A stretch of 64,000 bases of DNA, from positions 248,001 to 312,000 of the forward strand of contig JAHDXR010000001.1 in NCBI GenBank assembly GCA_023384105.1. The letters run 5' to 3'. Position numbers and translations under genes: made by a program. Of the stretch, positions 19,120-28,549 are shown piece by piece (the first letter of the stretch is position 1; the number at the start of each line of letters is the position of its first letter). The notes under the pieces are model-generated. The model worked only from the letters and a program-made list of their open reading frames with translations, had not been told where the DNA came from and searched no databases. The stretch comes from Hyphomonadaceae bacterium. GTDB taxonomy: Bacteria; Pseudomonadota; Alphaproteobacteria; Caulobacterales; Aquidulcibacteraceae.

Positions 19120-20322
19120 ATGATTTATCTGCCGCGCGTCGAGCCGATTGTCGACTTCTCGACGCTGACGGACGCGCAGCGCCATCGCAGCAAGATGATG
19201 GGGCGCAAAGGCAGGCCTGACGCGTCCAACGTCATGCGGATCATGCTAAAATTTCCGCAAGCGGCGTCGATCAATGAAGGGCTCGACATCCGGCAGGATC
19301 ATCACGTCCTGACGATGCGGATGTTTCAGTTCACATGCCAGCGGACGCTTTGGCTCTACGACTGCGAATATTTATGGTCGCGGCATCGCCTTTCGGCACA
19401 GCGCGACGGGATCAATGACGACGATCTTCTGGCGGTTGCCAAAGGACCGTCGAACACCCGGCTGAAGTGGCTCGACGACGTGTTCGCCAATGCGGCCGAT
19501 GAGCTCTACTTTGAGCATCGCTTGTCGGATGAAACGTGGAACGCGATGCACGCCTACCATCCAGAGGCGGTGGCGGACGCGATCGGGACATATTGTGTCT
19601 ATGTGCTAATGGCGGCGTTCGCCAATTCTGTCGGCGCGCAACTGGAAGACGATGTGCCGGGTTATCGGCCGGAGCTTGTCGACCTGCGCCAGAGTGGTGA
19701 GCAGCGTTTGCGTACTTTGAGTGCGCCGCCCGCCGGCGGCTATCCGACGCGGCTGAAGCCCGTCGAGCCGGCCGACTACAACCAGGCGCAGATCACCGCA
19801 ATCAAGCCGCTGCGTGGCGACAAGATCGCCGACACCAAGCTGATGCGTTCGTTTCTCCACTTCCCGGCGTTTGTCACCACCATTGTGTCGTTCATTCTGA
19901 GACAGAAGGATTGTTTACTTCCGCAGCGGCTGGTCCATGTCGGAGGCTTGCGAACAGCTTGGCTCTATGGATGCGAAAATGTGTGGGCGCAGGAGAAAGC
20001 CGTGTGCCGCACACTAGGCCTGAGTGACGCTGATATTCGCGAGGTGGCCGTGGGGTCATCCAGCGCTAAGATCCACGGTGCGGACAAGCTGATGGTCGCC
20101 GCCGTGGATGAAATGCACACGAACGGTCGGCTGTCGGATGAGACTTGGTCTGGGATCCTCGCTTACGGTGAGGAGGCGCCGCTCGATGTTATCGGCGTGC
20201 ATGCCCTCTACACTTACATGTCAACGATGGCGAATACGCTCGGCGTAGAGCTCGAGGACGGCGCCATCGGTTTCTCTGAGCAGGAGAGGGCGCGCCCATG
20301 GCGCGGACGCGACGGGCGATGA
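19120..20322 (+). CDS. tandem carboxymuconolactone-decarboxylase-like (AhpD superfamily) protein
   Basis: 400 residues from ATG 19120 (CGGAG upstream); an earlier in-frame start at 18994 would overlap DUF4387. Two CMD-like halves are visible. Each has an R-T-x-W-LYxCE helix (residues ~69-77 TLWLYDCEYLW; second half RTAWLYGCENVWAQE), a DDL/DAD-REVA loop, RLSDETW (twice, exactly), and a terminal helix ending in NSVGAQLEDD or NTLGVELEDG. Duplicated CMD domains occur in some catabolic clusters and may act as hydrolases or decarboxylases; no CxxC peroxidase motif is present. The C-terminal tail after IGFSEQ (RARPWRGRDGR) looks like out-of-frame read-through into the next gene, so the 3' end may be altered by the deletion that beheaded that gene. 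Confidence 0.75.
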   Translation: MIYLPRVEPIVDFSTLTDAQRHRSKMMGRKGRPDASNVMRIMLKFPQAASINEGLDIRQDHHVLTMRMFQFTCQRTLWLYDCEYLWSRHRLSAQRDGINDDDLLAVAKGPSNTRLKWLDDVFANAADELYFEHRLSDETWNAMHAYHPEAVADAIGTYCVYVLMAAFANSVGAQLEDDVPGYRPELVDLRQSGEQRLRTLSAPPAGGYPTRLKPVEPADYNQAQITAIKPLRGDKIADTKLMRSFLHFPAFVTTIVSFILRQKDCLLPQRLVHVGGLRTAWLYGCENVWAQEKAVCRTLGLSDADIREVAVGSSSAKIHGADKLMVAAVDEMHTNGRLSDETWSGILAYGEEAPLDVIGVHALYTYMSTMANTLGVELEDGAIGFSEQERARPWRGRDGR

Positions 20323-21457
20323 GGTGATGGTCTCGTTCGAGCGCATGCGCACCGTCGAGGCGATCGATCCGGTCGCCATGACGATGACAGTGCAGGCCGG
20401 TGTCCCTTTGCAGGCCGTGCATGCCGCTGCGGCCGAGCATGGTTTGATCTACGCAGTGGACCTTGGCGCCCGCGGTTCTTGCACGATTGGCGGCAATATC
20501 TCGACCAATGCCGGCGGCAATAGCGTGATCCGCTATGGCATGACGCGGGACAACGTGCTGGGTCTCGAAGCTGTTCTGGCGGATGGGACAATCGTTTCGT
20601 CGATGAATTCGCTGCTGAAGAACAACGCTGCGTTCGATTTGAAGCAATTGTTCATTGGCAGTGAAGGCACGTTGGGGCTGGTGACGCGCGCGGTGTTGCG
20701 CCTGCGGCCCATGCCGACCAGCGAAGCAACCGCCATCCTCGCCGTCAGCGATTTTGACAATCTCAAGAGCGTGTTTGGTTTGGCGACGAAACGCCTCGGC
20801 TCGTTGTTGAGTTCGTTCGAAGTGATGTGGCGCGACTTCTATGAATTGGTCGCGATTGAAAGTGGCCGCCATCAGCCGCCCTTGGCGGCTGGACACAACT
20901 ATTATGTGATTGTCGAAGCGACCGGCACGGATGGAGCACGCGATGCAGCGCTCGTCGAGGCGATGCTGAGCGAGTGTCTGGAGCAGGGCTTCGCCAAGGA
21001 TGCGATCCTGGCGAGCTCGAAGACGCAGCGCAACGCAATCTGGGCTATCCGCGAAGAGGTCGAGGCCTTGATTAAAGCTCTGGTGCCGGGCGCGATTTTC
21101 GACGTGAGTTTGCCTCTGCCGAAGATGCAAGATTTTGTGGATGACATGAAGGCAGCCTTGCGCGTGGAATGGGGCGATCAGTGCCGCTCCGTAGTCTATG
21201 GCCATATTGGCGATGGCAATCTGCACATCATCGTGTCGCCGCGGCCATGGAGCGAAGAGGCGCGTCGGCGCGCGGAAGAGATCGTTTATACGCCGCTGAA
21301 AGATGTTGGCGGCTCAATGTCGGCTGAGCACGGCGTCGGTCTTGAAAAACGCGCTTGGCTGCATGTGTCGCGCCGGCCCGAAGAGATCGCGCTGATGAAG
21401 CAGCTAAAGGCCATGCTCGACCCCCTGGGCATCCTCAATCCGGGTAAGGTTCTCTAA
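20285..21457 (+). pseudogene. 5'-truncated FAD-linked oxidase (GlcD/D-lactate dehydrogenase family)
   Basis: From GTG 20324 the frame gives 377 residues: VSFERMRTVEAIDPVAMTMTV (end of the FAD-binding type-4 domain), GGNISTNAGGNSVIRYG (FAD contact), LKQLFIGSEGTLGLVTRAVL, and the C-terminal cap with YGHIGDGNLHI and AEHGVGLEKR. Homologues have about 80 further N-terminal residues forming the first half of the FAD site. Just upstream, bases 20285-20323 still encode AHGADATGDE in the same frame, matching the family's glycine-rich loop, before the match is lost at the end of the CMD gene. So a deletion removed the start of this gene and the tail of its neighbour. It is probably inactive. Confidence 0.75.
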
Positions 21458-21497
21458 TAAGCGCGGCGTTGGCGGCGTTGGCGCCGCCAACGCCGGT

Positions 21498-24400
21498 TTA
21501 CGCGGCCTCAACCTGTGGCTCGCGTAACTTGGCCAGAAGGCGCGCGCGTTCTTGCGCAGCTTCATCCGCGTGGCGCTGGCGTACATGGCCATAGCCGCGG
21601 ATCTTCTCAGGCAGCGAGAGCAGAGAGGTGAACTCTCCGAGGGCGCCCGGTGAGAGATTGCTTTGGGTAAAGGCGAGATCGGCTTCGTACTCGGCGAGCA
21701 GTCTGGCGGCGAGTTTGGCTTCGGCGTTGTTCTTGAACGGATCGAGCCACGAGCCTCGCAGGCCGCGCAACCTTGCCATGATCCCGAATAGGGGCATTAG
21801 CCAAGGACCGACCTCGCCCTTGACGTATGTCCCCGCCTTTTCATCGAAGCGGCCGAATGGCCATGCGCCGACATGGAAGGTGAGTTTCAGGTCGCCTTCG
21901 AAAGCGGAGGTGAGTTGTTCACGGAAGGCGGGTTGCGTGTAAAGGCGCGCAACCTCCCACTCGTCTTTGTGCGCCAGCAGCTTGAAGTAGCCGTGTGCGG
22001 CGGCGCGAGCCAGGGCGTCGCCAGCGTGGAGGCGCGCTTCAGCTGCGGCGATGGCGCGAACGGCGCGTTCGTAGCGATCGGCGTAGGCGCTGTCCTTGTA
22101 GTCGGTGAGAACCCGCCGGCGATCAGCGATAATGTCTTCCAGCGTGCGCTCGCGTTCGGGTGAGGCGCCGCGCGCTCCTGCCCGGAGCATGGTCTCGATC
22201 TTCGCCGGATCGTGCGCGGCGAGGCGGCCAATTTCGAACGCTTGCTTATTGCGCGCAACATTGACGCCATTGAGTTCGATGGCGCGCATCAGCGCGTCGT
22301 GTGAAAGCGGTATGACGCCCGTTTGCCAGGAGGCGCCGAGTAGGACGATATTCATGTAGATGGCGTCGCCGAACAGCTTGGTGGCGATGTTCGACGCGTT
22401 AAGCGTCAGCGCGCGATCCGGAGCGGCGCGCTTTAGTTCGTTCACCAAGTCTGCCGAGTTGATGCGCCAGTCGGGATTCTTGGAGAATTCCGAGGTGGGT
22501 GTGAGAGACGCATCGGCGACGATCCCACCGTTTTCTTGATTCAGCTTGGAGAGCGTATCGGCGCTGGCGGCGACGATGAGATCGCAGCCGATGACGGCGT
22601 TGGCTTCGCCCGAGGCGATGCGTGTGGCGAACAGGTCTTCTGGGCGGTTCGCGATTTTGACGTGGCTATGGACCGCGCCATATTTTTGCGACAGGCCGGT
22701 GACGTCGAGGTTGGAGCTGTAGAGACCGTCAACGTGGGCGGCGACCGCGAGGGTCTGGCCGATCGTGACAACGCCTGCGCCGCCAATGCCGGCGACAAGC
22801 AGCGCCGCCGAGCCTTCGATGGGTCGAAGTGTCGGCGCCGGGATGGCGGCGATCTGCTCAGCGTCGATCACAGCGCCCGCGCTGCGGGCCGCAGCGACGC
22901 GCGGTCTGGCGCCGCGCACGGTGACGAAGCTGGGGCAGAATCCCTCAACGCAGGAGAAGTCCTTGTTGCAGCTCGATTGGTTGATGACGCGCTTGCGGCC
23001 GTACTCGGTTTCAAGGGGTTCTATCGCCATGCATTGCGAGATCGTGCTGCAATCGCCGCAGCCTTCGCAGACGGCGGCGTTGATAAACACGCGCTTGTCG
23101 GGGTCCGGCCATTTGCCGCGCTTGCGGAGGCGACGACGTTCGGTGGCGCAGGCCTGGTCGTAGAGGATCACCGAAACGCTTGGGTACTCGCGCAGCTCTT
23201 TCTGCACGCTGGTCAATTCAATGCGCGGGTGCAGCGTCACGCCGTTCGCCATGCGTTTCCCGGCATATTTTCCGGGATCGTCGGCAACGACTGCGATGCG
23301 CGTGACGCCCTCGGCCAGGAGCTGCTCGATCATGCGCTCAGGCGAGATTTCGCCATCGACTGGTTGACCGCCCGTCATCGAGACGAAGCCATTGTGCAAC
23401 AGCTTGTAGGTGATAGGGACGTTGGCGGCGACGGCGGCGCGGATGGCGAGCAGACCGGAGTGGAAGTAGGTGCCGTCGCCCATGTTGGTGAAGACGTGCT
23501 TTTCGTTGGTGAACGGCTTTTGACCGATCCACATCACGCCTTCGCCGCCCATGTGCGAGATCGAGTTGGTGCGCATCGGGTCACGCGCGAGCGCAATGCT
23601 ATGACAACCGATGCCGGCGAGCGCACGGCTGCCTTCGGGCAGCAGCGTCGAACGCCCGTGCGGGCATCCGGCGCAGAAGGTTGGGGGACGCGCCGCACCT
23701 GCGGCGCCGAGCGCTTGCGCGGGCGCGTTGCGAAGTGCGACGCCGCAATCGGGATGGGACTGGCGCAGCACACGCGCGACGATGCGCGCGACCATGTCCG
23801 GATTGGTTTCGCCGTCGTTCGGGAAAGCGATCTCGCCTTTGTCTGTTTGGTACGGCCGGCCTTCAAAATACTTTCCAACGATGGTTGGCGCATTGGCCCG
23901 CCCATAGAGGATCGAACGGATCTGATCCTCCAGAAGTGGACGCTTTTCTTCAACCACGATGATCGTGTCGAGGCCCTGGGCGAAGTCTTCGATAATAGCG
24001 TTGTCGAGCGGCCAGAGCAGAGCGATCTTCAGTAAGCGCACGCTGCCGCCGTCGAACGCACCGTCACGGACGCCAAGTTCGCGAAGGCCTTGCGCGAGAT
24101 CCTGCCAAGCTTTGCCTGCGGCGATGATGCCGACCTTGGCGCCTGGCGCCGCAGACGTGATGTGGTTGAGGCGGTTGAGACGGGCATAGTCGAGCGCGTT
24201 GTCGAGGCGGGCGTTGAAGAGCAGACGTTCTTGTTCGAGCAGCGGCGTGAACACCCGTATGTTGGCGTCGAGGCGGTGCGCCGGGAGCGTGATAGCGGGC
24301 GCGTCAGGCGCGACGTGGACCGAGCCGCCACCTTCGACCACATCGGTGACAAGTTTCATCCCGGCGACACATCCGGCGTGGCGGCTCATGGCGATCGCAT

Positions 24401-24968
24401 GTAGGCCGTAGTCCAGCACTTCCTGCGCGTTGGACGGGTAGAACAGCGGAATGCCTGCTGAGATGAAGTTGTAGTCGGAGTAACAGGCGAGCGTCGAGGA
24501 CTTGGCGCCGTGATCGTCGCCGACGATGAGAAGTGTGCCGCCTTTCGCGTTGACGCCGGCGAGGTTGGCGTGGCGGATTGGGTCCATGGAGCGGTCCATG
24601 CCCGGCGCCTTGCCGTACCAGATCGAAAACACCCCTTCGACGGTTGCGCCTGGAAAAAGCCCAACCATTTGCGAGCCCCAGGTCGCGGTCGCGGCGAGGT
24701 CTTCATTAACGCCGGGCTGGAAGACGATGTTGTGGCGGTTCAGTTCTTTAGCGGCTTGCCAGAGTTCGATGTCGTAACGGCCAAGCGGCGAGCCGCGATA
24801 GCCGGAGATAAAGCCGCCTGTGTTCCAGCCGATCGCTTCGTCGCGCAGGCGCTGCTGAATCGGCAGACGCACGAGCGCCTGTAGGCCCGTCATGTAGTGC
24901 CACCCGTCTGCAGCGGTGTAGCGGTCTTCGAGAGAGGTTACATTGCGCTTCAGCGTCGACGTGTTCAT
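21498..24968 (-). CDS. indolepyruvate/2-oxoacid:ferredoxin oxidoreductase, fused subunits
   Basis: 1156 residues, full length for the single-chain alphaproteobacterial enzyme that oxidatively decarboxylates arylpyruvates or branched 2-oxo acids to acyl-CoA with ferredoxin as acceptor. Order: pyrimidine-binding domain (GFISGYRGSPLGRYD), transketolase C-type domain, TPP domain (CAGCPHGRST, NMGDGTYFHSG), iron-sulfur region (CEGCGDCSTISQC ... CNKDFSCVEGFC), and the gamma-type domain (VAGIGGAGVVTIGQTLA). Motifs look intact. The start MNTSTLKRNVTSLEDRY is typical. Only 3 bp separate it from the FMN oxidase gene upstream on the same strand, so they form one operon: a hydroxy-acid oxidase would supply the 2-oxo acid. 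Symbol withheld because the substrate is uncertain. Confidence 0.9.
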   Translation of the reverse strand: MNTSTLKRNVTSLEDRYTAADGWHYMTGLQALVRLPIQQRLRDEAIGWNTGGFISGYRGSPLGRYDIELWQAAKELNRHNIVFQPGVNEDLAATATWGSQMVGLFPGATVEGVFSIWYGKAPGMDRSMDPIRHANLAGVNAKGGTLLIVGDDHGAKSSTLACYSDYNFISAGIPLFYPSNAQEVLDYGLHAIAMSRHAGCVAGMKLVTDVVEGGGSVHVAPDAPAITLPAHRLDANIRVFTPLLEQERLLFNARLDNALDYARLNRLNHITSAAPGAKVGIIAAGKAWQDLAQGLRELGVRDGAFDGGSVRLLKIALLWPLDNAIIEDFAQGLDTIIVVEEKRPLLEDQIRSILYGRANAPTIVGKYFEGRPYQTDKGEIAFPNDGETNPDMVARIVARVLRQSHPDCGVALRNAPAQALGAAGAARPPTFCAGCPHGRSTLLPEGSRALAGIGCHSIALARDPMRTNSISHMGGEGVMWIGQKPFTNEKHVFTNMGDGTYFHSGLLAIRAAVAANVPITYKLLHNGFVSMTGGQPVDGEISPERMIEQLLAEGVTRIAVVADDPGKYAGKRMANGVTLHPRIELTSVQKELREYPSVSVILYDQACATERRRLRKRGKWPDPDKRVFINAAVCEGCGDCSTISQCMAIEPLETEYGRKRVINQSSCNKDFSCVEGFCPSFVTVRGARPRVAAARSAGAVIDAEQIAAIPAPTLRPIEGSAALLVAGIGGAGVVTIGQTLAVAAHVDGLYSSNLDVTGLSQKYGAVHSHVKIANRPEDLFATRIASGEANAVIGCDLIVAASADTLSKLNQENGGIVADASLTPTSEFSKNPDWRINSADLVNELKRAAPDRALTLNASNIATKLFGDAIYMNIVLLGASWQTGVIPLSHDALMRAIELNGVNVARNKQAFEIGRLAAHDPAKIETMLRAGARGASPERERTLEDIIADRRRVLTDYKDSAYADRYERAVRAIAAAEARLHAGDALARAAAHGYFKLLAHKDEWEVARLYTQPAFREQLTSAFEGDLKLTFHVGAWPFGRFDEKAGTYVKGEVGPWLMPLFGIMARLRGLRGSWLDPFKNNAEAKLAARLLAEYEADLAFTQSNLSPGALGEFTSLLSLPEKIRGYGHVRQRHADEAAQERARLLAKLREPQVEAA

Positions 24969-24971
24969 TGG

Positions 24972-26198
24972 CTAGACTTTCTGCGTTTCGACGCTGGCGA
25001 GCCGCAGCGCGGGCGCGGCGCGGTGTGTGATGTGTGCAGGTGCGTTGACGATGTCCGGCGTGATCTCGCTCACCGATGTAACGCCGGTGAGCGCCATCGA
25101 GACTTCCATCTCGCTTTTGAACGTGCGTAAGAGTTGCTCGACGCCTGCGGCGCCTTTCGCGGCGACGGCGTAAACCCACGGTCGGCCGATGAGTACGCCG
25201 TGAGCGCCGAGCGCCAGGGCTTTCAACACGCTTTGACCATCGCGGACGCCGCCATCGAGCAGAATTGTTGTTTGTGCGCCGATGGCGTCCGTCACGCGCG
25301 GCAGCATGGCGACGGAGGAGGAGACGCCATCAAGTTGGCGTCCGCCATGATTGGAGACGATGACGGCGCCTGCGCCGCTGCGCACCGCCGCCACTGCGTC
25401 CTCCGGGCTTAGCACGCCTTTGATGATAAGTTCTCCATCCCAAATTGAACGGAGCCATTCGATGTCCTTCCAGGTGGCGGACGCGTCGATCTGGCTGTCG
25501 ATCCAGGCTTTGAAGCCGGCAGGGGATGTGGCGTCGGTGACGTATTCGGCAAGGTTGCCGAACGTGTGCGGTTTGCCGCCAAGCGCGACATCGCCCAGCC
25601 AGCCAGGATGCATTAAGTAGGAGAGCAGCGTCGCGCGTAAGCGCCCAATGGCGCTCAAGCCTCCAGCCGCGCCGTTGCGCACGTCGCGGTAACGAGCGCC
25701 GAGAACGGCGAGATCGACGGTGAACACGAGCGTGGTCACGCCCACCGTTTTCGCGCGCTGCAGCAGGTTTTGCACAACGCCGCGATCCTTCAGCATATAG
25801 AGCTGAAACCAGAAGGGGACGCCCGAAACTCTTGCGACTTCCTCTAGCGAACAAATACCCACAGTCGAAAGGCAGAAGGGAACACCGGCGGAGTCGGCCG
25901 CGCGCTTGGCTTGGACTTCGGCGCGGCGCGCCATCATACCGGCCAAGCCCACCGGAGCCAACGCCACAGGTAGCGTCCAGTTCTGGCCTAACAAGCGCGT
26001 GCGGGTGTCACGATGCGAGACATCACGCATGACGCGCTGATGGAATTGCACGGCCTCGAAGTCGGCGACGTTCGCCGCCATGGTGCGCTCTTGGTAGGCG
26101 CCGCCATCGACATAATCGAAAAAGAACCTTGGCAAGCGCTTCTCAGCGACCCGCCGGTAGTCATCCGGTGTCGCCGGCGCCAGATTGAGCGTGGGCAT
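24972..26198 (-). CDS. FMN-dependent alpha-hydroxy-acid oxidase/dehydrogenase
   Basis: 408 residues of the glycolate oxidase/L-lactate dehydrogenase/mandelate dehydrogenase family: a TIM barrel that oxidises L-2-hydroxy acids to 2-oxo acids. Seen: FFFDYVDGGAYQERT near the N-terminus, ALAPVGLAGMMARRAE, FQLYMLKDR, TVDLAVLGARYRDVRNG, the active-site SNHGGRQLDG (catalytic His and substrate Arg), and the phosphate-binding LLDGGVRDGQSVLKALALGA. The lysine in LIIKGVLSPEDA is the FMN contact. First gene of a minus-strand operon with the 2-oxoacid:ferredoxin oxidoreductase. Divergent from leuC across 277 bp holding a palindrome. Confidence 0.9.
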   Translation of the reverse strand: MPTLNLAPATPDDYRRVAEKRLPRFFFDYVDGGAYQERTMAANVADFEAVQFHQRVMRDVSHRDTRTRLLGQNWTLPVALAPVGLAGMMARRAEVQAKRAADSAGVPFCLSTVGICSLEEVARVSGVPFWFQLYMLKDRGVVQNLLQRAKTVGVTTLVFTVDLAVLGARYRDVRNGAAGGLSAIGRLRATLLSYLMHPGWLGDVALGGKPHTFGNLAEYVTDATSPAGFKAWIDSQIDASATWKDIEWLRSIWDGELIIKGVLSPEDAVAAVRSGAGAVIVSNHGGRQLDGVSSSVAMLPRVTDAIGAQTTILLDGGVRDGQSVLKALALGAHGVLIGRPWVYAVAAKGAAGVEQLLRTFKSEMEVSMALTGVTSVSEITPDIVNAPAHITHRAAPALRLASVETQKV

Positions 26199-26420
26199 TG
26201 CTTCTTCTTCGTTCCATTGCGCCGATATCGAACGCTCGGCCGCTCTGAGCGAACAAAATCAGCCTCCCAGCTCGCCCTTGCTTCCCTGGGGAGCGCTCTC
26301 TGGCGCATCAGCGTGCGAGCGACGATAAAGTCGCCAAAGCCAGTCAAGGCCCTTTTTTCTGCCGACCTGCAAAAAGTTACGAAGGTTGGGAGGGATAGGC
26401 CAATACAAGCGCGGCATGAT

Positions 26421-26457
26421 ATCATACGAAGTTCGCATCCCACCTCGCCCGTATGAT
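26421..26457. promoter_or_regulatory. palindromic candidate operator between the divergent oxidase and leuC operons
   Basis: Perfect arms ATCATACG (26421-26428) and CGTATGAT (26450-26457), 21 bp apart, 19 bp before the leuC start. The position and AT-rich arms fit an operator, possibly for the LysR encoded at 29985, but the link is inferred. Confidence 0.5.
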
Positions 26458-26475
26458 CTGTTAGCGCCATAGGGC

Positions 26476-27930
26476 ATGAAGCCTGAGCGGGCCCACCGAA
26501 CGCTATACGACAAGATCGTCGATGCGCACTCTGTTCGTATGCTCGACGCCGCCTCTGGCCTGCTGCTGCTCTACATCGATCGGACTGTTTTGAACGAATA
26601 CACAAGCCCGCAAGCCTTTTCCGGCTTGCGCGAGGCCCACCGACGGGTGTGGCGTCCAGAAGCGGCGCTGGGTGTGGTCGATCACGTCAACCCGACCGCT
26701 GCAGGGCGCACCCGGACAATGCCGGATCCCGGCGGGCAATTGCAGACCGACTACTTTGCGAAGAATTGCGCAGAGTTCGGCATCGAGTTGTTCGATGTGT
26801 TGCATCCCATGCAGGGCATCGAGCATGTGGTGATGCCAGAGCTGGGCGCCATCATGCCTGGCATGACGGTGGCGGCAGGCGACAGCCACACCACCACTTA
26901 TGGCGCGTTTGGCGCGCTCGGCTTCGGCATTGGAACCTCAGACATTGAGCATTACTTGGCGACGCAGACGGTCATCTATCGCCGGCTCAAGAATATGCGG
27001 GTGAACCTGAGCGGGAGACGTCCGCAGGGCATCACCGCAAAAGACATTGTCATGGCGTTGATCCGCAAGATCGGCGCATCCGGGGCCACCGGCTACGCCA
27101 TAGAGTTCGCCGGCGCAGGGCTCGGCGACCTTTCCGTCGAAGGGCGCATGACGATCTGCAACATGGCCGTAGAGTGCGGCGCGCGGGGCGCGATAGCCGC
27201 GCCCGATGAAGCCGTTTTCGCCTACGTCGCTGACAAACCACGCGCGCCGCGAGGTGAGGCGTGGGAGCGGGCGGTCGCCGCTTGGCGGAGGCTGAAGTCC
27301 GATGACGCGACCGAGTTCGATAGGGAAGTCGATCTCCCCCTGACCAGCATCGAGCCCATGGTGACATGGGGCACCAGTCCGGATCAGAGCATGCCAATCT
27401 CCGCCGCGATCCCGGATCCAAGAACCCTTGGCGATGCAGACAAGCGCCGCGATTATGAGCGAGCCCTTGACTATATGGGTCTAGCGCCGGGCCAATCTAT
27501 CTCATCGATCAAGATCGACCGCGCTTTCATCGGCTCTTGCACCAACGCCCGCATCGAGGATCTGCGCGAAGCTGCCTTCGTGCTGCGCGGCCGCAAAGTC
27601 GCGCCGCATGTGCGCGCGATGATCGTGCCGGGCTCAAGCTCGGTCCGGCGTCAGGCCGAGGCCGAAGGGCTGGACCTCATCTTCAAAAGCGCCGGCTTTG
27701 AATGGCGTCAAGCCGGATGCTCCATGTGTCTTGCCATGAACGATGATGTGCTGGCGCCGGAGGAGCGCTGCGCTTCGAGCACCAACCGCAATTTCGAGGG
27801 TCGTCAGGGCGCCAGGGGGCGAACGCACCTGATGAGTCCGGCGATGGTGGCTGCGGCCGCTGTCGCCGGACGTCTAGCCGATGTGCGCGCAATGGATGTG
27901 CCCGCAATGGATGTGGCGCATGGGCTTTGA
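26476..27930 (+). CDS. leuC: 3-isopropylmalate dehydratase large subunit-like (aconitase family)
   Basis: 484 residues of the LeuC branch of the aconitase family, which isomerises 2- to 3-isopropylmalate or related hydroxy-diacids with a [4Fe-4S] cluster. Seen: TLYDKIVDAHSV, LLYIDR, DPGGQL, AAGDSHTTTYGAFGALGFGIG, the cluster cysteines in GSCTNARIEDL and GCSMCLAMNDD, and the substrate-loop SSTNRNFEGRQG. The ATG at 26476 has only a weak ribosome-binding site. It overlaps leuD by 11 bp. Its location among oxidases and AtuA-like genes, not with leuA or leuB, suggests a catabolic paralogue acting on a non-leucine substrate; that is inference. Confidence 0.9.
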   Translation: MKPERAHRTLYDKIVDAHSVRMLDAASGLLLLYIDRTVLNEYTSPQAFSGLREAHRRVWRPEAALGVVDHVNPTAAGRTRTMPDPGGQLQTDYFAKNCAEFGIELFDVLHPMQGIEHVVMPELGAIMPGMTVAAGDSHTTTYGAFGALGFGIGTSDIEHYLATQTVIYRRLKNMRVNLSGRRPQGITAKDIVMALIRKIGASGATGYAIEFAGAGLGDLSVEGRMTICNMAVECGARGAIAAPDEAVFAYVADKPRAPRGEAWERAVAAWRRLKSDDATEFDREVDLPLTSIEPMVTWGTSPDQSMPISAAIPDPRTLGDADKRRDYERALDYMGLAPGQSISSIKIDRAFIGSCTNARIEDLREAAFVLRGRKVAPHVRAMIVPGSSSVRRQAEAEGLDLIFKSAGFEWRQAGCSMCLAMNDDVLAPEERCASSTNRNFEGRQGARGRTHLMSPAMVAAAAVAGRLADVRAMDVPAMDVAHGL

Positions 27931-28537
27931 GCATTTTGCGGCATCGTTTGGCTTGGCCGCGCCGATGCCGGCGGCCAATATCGACACAGACGTCATCATG
28001 CCTAAGCAGTTCTTGAAGGGCATTGATCGCGCTGGGCTCGACGCCGGCCTTTTTTACGGACTGCGTTTTGCCGAGAACGGTGCGCCCAACCCGGATTTTA
28101 TCCTCAACAAAACGGCGTGGCGGGACACGCGCTTCCTTGTTGTGGGTCCGAATTTTGGCTGCGGGTCGAGCCGCGAGCATGCCGTGTGGGGTTTGCGTCA
28201 ATTCGGTATCCGCGCGCTCATAGGAACGACATTCGCAGGTATTTTCTTCGATAATTGCGCCCGCAACGGTTTGCTCGCGATCGAAGCCTCTTCAAGCGAT
28301 GTGGCCTTATTGATGGCCGCTGCCACTGATCCCAAACGGAACCATTTCTGCGTGGATCTTGTAAACCAAACGATCACGACCGAGGATTCTGTCATCCGTT
28401 ACCAAATCGATGAAAGCCGCAAGACCGCACTTATGCGGGGCCTCGACGCCATTGGCGTGACGCTTGAGGGCCGCGAAGCCATCGCGCTGTTTGAAGACAT
28501 GCACTTCGCCCAGAATCCGTGGCTTCGGCCGTCATAG
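27920..28537 (+). CDS. leuD: 3-isopropylmalate dehydratase small subunit-like
   Basis: 205 residues from ATG 27920 (MGFEHFAASFGLAAPMPAAN). Three upstream in-frame ATGs lie within leuC and would add an unrelated Cys/Trp-rich leader. Signature segments: NIDTDVIMPKQFLKGI and VGPNFGCGSSREHAVW (swivel-domain substrate serines). The small subunit closes over the LeuC cluster to form the active isomerase. Translation is coupled through the 11-bp overlap. The dehydrogenase gene follows after 12 bp. Confidence 0.92.
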   Translation: MGFEHFAASFGLAAPMPAANIDTDVIMPKQFLKGIDRAGLDAGLFYGLRFAENGAPNPDFILNKTAWRDTRFLVVGPNFGCGSSREHAVWGLRQFGIRALIGTTFAGIFFDNCARNGLLAIEASSSDVALLMAAATDPKRNHFCVDLVNQTITTEDSVIRYQIDESRKTALMRGLDAIGVTLEGREAIALFEDMHFAQNPWLRPS

Positions 28538-28549
28538 GACAAACACTAG

